Of a DNA stretch of 64,000 nucleotides, positions 63,701-64,000 are shown piece after piece. The DNA lies in assembly GCA_905221605.1 (NCBI GenBank), contig CAJNDS010000791.1:62001-126000 (forward strand), written 5' to 3'. Under the pieces are notes generated by a model. The model was given only the letters and a program-made list of their open reading frames with translations. It ran no database searches and was not told where the DNA came from. Made by a program: the position numbers and the translations under genes. Position 1 is the stretch's first letter; the number at the start of each line of letters is the position of its first letter. This DNA comes from Symbiodinium natans (lineage: Eukaryota > Sar > Dinophyceae > Suessiales > Symbiodiniaceae).

Positions 63701-64000
63701 GTTTTCTGGAAAACGCCATTTTCAAAGCACTTTATGTTCTCCGCAACAACGAGGGACGTATTATTGCGCTACTTTGCACACACGTAGATGACCTGCTGTG
63801 GGCAGCCGAGCCAGAAGCAGAGCCTGTCATCGAGGAATTGCTGAAGGAGTTTTCGTGCGGAAAAGTAGAGCGAAAAACTTTCCGTTACTGCGGGAAGGAA
63901 GTTTCCCAGGCAGATGATTACACTATCACTGTCACCTGCAAAGAAACGACATTGAAAGTTAGGAGGATTTTTATTGCCCCTAAACGAAAACCCGGTGAGC
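60655..64000 (+). CDS. Copia-type polyprotein, downstream part: integrase and reverse transcriptase (partial)
   Basis: It continues the 55609 frame without another stop to the right edge (1,115 codons); an in-frame ATG at 60742 could serve separately. The first ~270 codons match no family I know. Integrase: HHCC zinc site (H at 61609 and 61624, C at 61708 and 61717), catalytic D at 61798, D at 61987 in STDRG, E at 62092 in G-x2-E, giving D-x62-D-x34-E. A PGKYSAGDLV stretch near 62450 begins an SH3-like C-terminal region; an acidic linker follows (62700-63000). Reverse transcriptase of the copia (RVT_2) type: KSRLVTRG near 63390, catalytic D at 63517 in ADITNAYFQG, and HVDD at 63781-63792 where YVDD is usual. 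Integrase before RT fixes it as Ty1/copia. RNase H should lie beyond the edge. Confidence 0.9.

Noticed and set aside
55609-64000. UGA reassigned to an amino acid in this genome
   Set aside because: Only one TGA occurs in ~2,797 codons and other genes here end in TGA, so reassignment is not supported; readthrough or a single mutation is simpler.

Overview
The window looks like nuclear DNA of a dinoflagellate, most likely Symbiodiniaceae-like. This is inferred from plant-type TTTAGGG/CCCTAAA repeats inside the sequence, fragments resembling the dinoflagellate spliced leader, several gag-type open frames with zinc knuckles and G/K-rich linkers, a very large Ty1/copia polyprotein, and long low-density stretches filled with unrelated satellites. 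No rRNA, tRNA, bacterial operon or CRISPR array was recognised.

Layout. 1-1494: minus-strand protein of unknown function, read in two frames and running off the left edge. 1495-4800: little support for genes, several short tandem repeats. 4813-7102 (minus): a coiled-coil gag-like protein split into two frames by a 10-bp tandem duplication; no pol follows it. 7095-8315: blocks of a TGTCATTTT-type repeat in alternating orientation. 8320-13720: telomere-like arrays in both orientations, a foldback, a broken minus-strand coding region (10983-11950), and TTCGAA-rich and GAGTGCGCC-type repeats. 13721-41836: a 28-kb array of nine 2.5-3.5 kb units, each holding one to three copies of a ~475-bp sub-repeat that carries a 47-bp palindrome. 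41837-44897: gag relic (minus), hairpin and G-run satellite.

44898-53406: a Merlin/IS1595-like (ISXO2-type) DDE transposase with an overlapping ZZ-like zinc-finger ORF, then a 6.9-kb segment bounded by two identical 327-bp direct repeats. That segment carries a frameshifted gene for a zinc-finger protein with a C-terminal part resembling a very divergent protein-kinase fold. 53407-54690: microsatellites, spliced-leader-like relics and a ~33-bp repeat.

54690-64000: the 5' part of a copia-type retroelement: candidate LTR, primer-binding site like the complement of initiator Met-tRNA, and one reading frame of about 2,797 codons running off the right edge. It is interrupted once, by a TGA followed by CTA and, 17 nt later, a 12-bp stem-loop, which looks like programmed stop-codon readthrough between the gag/protease part and the integrase/reverse-transcriptase part. 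The upstream half also contains a domain with the signature of the bacterial RapZ C-terminal domain. These two features, plus the 327-bp-repeat element, are the most interesting content.
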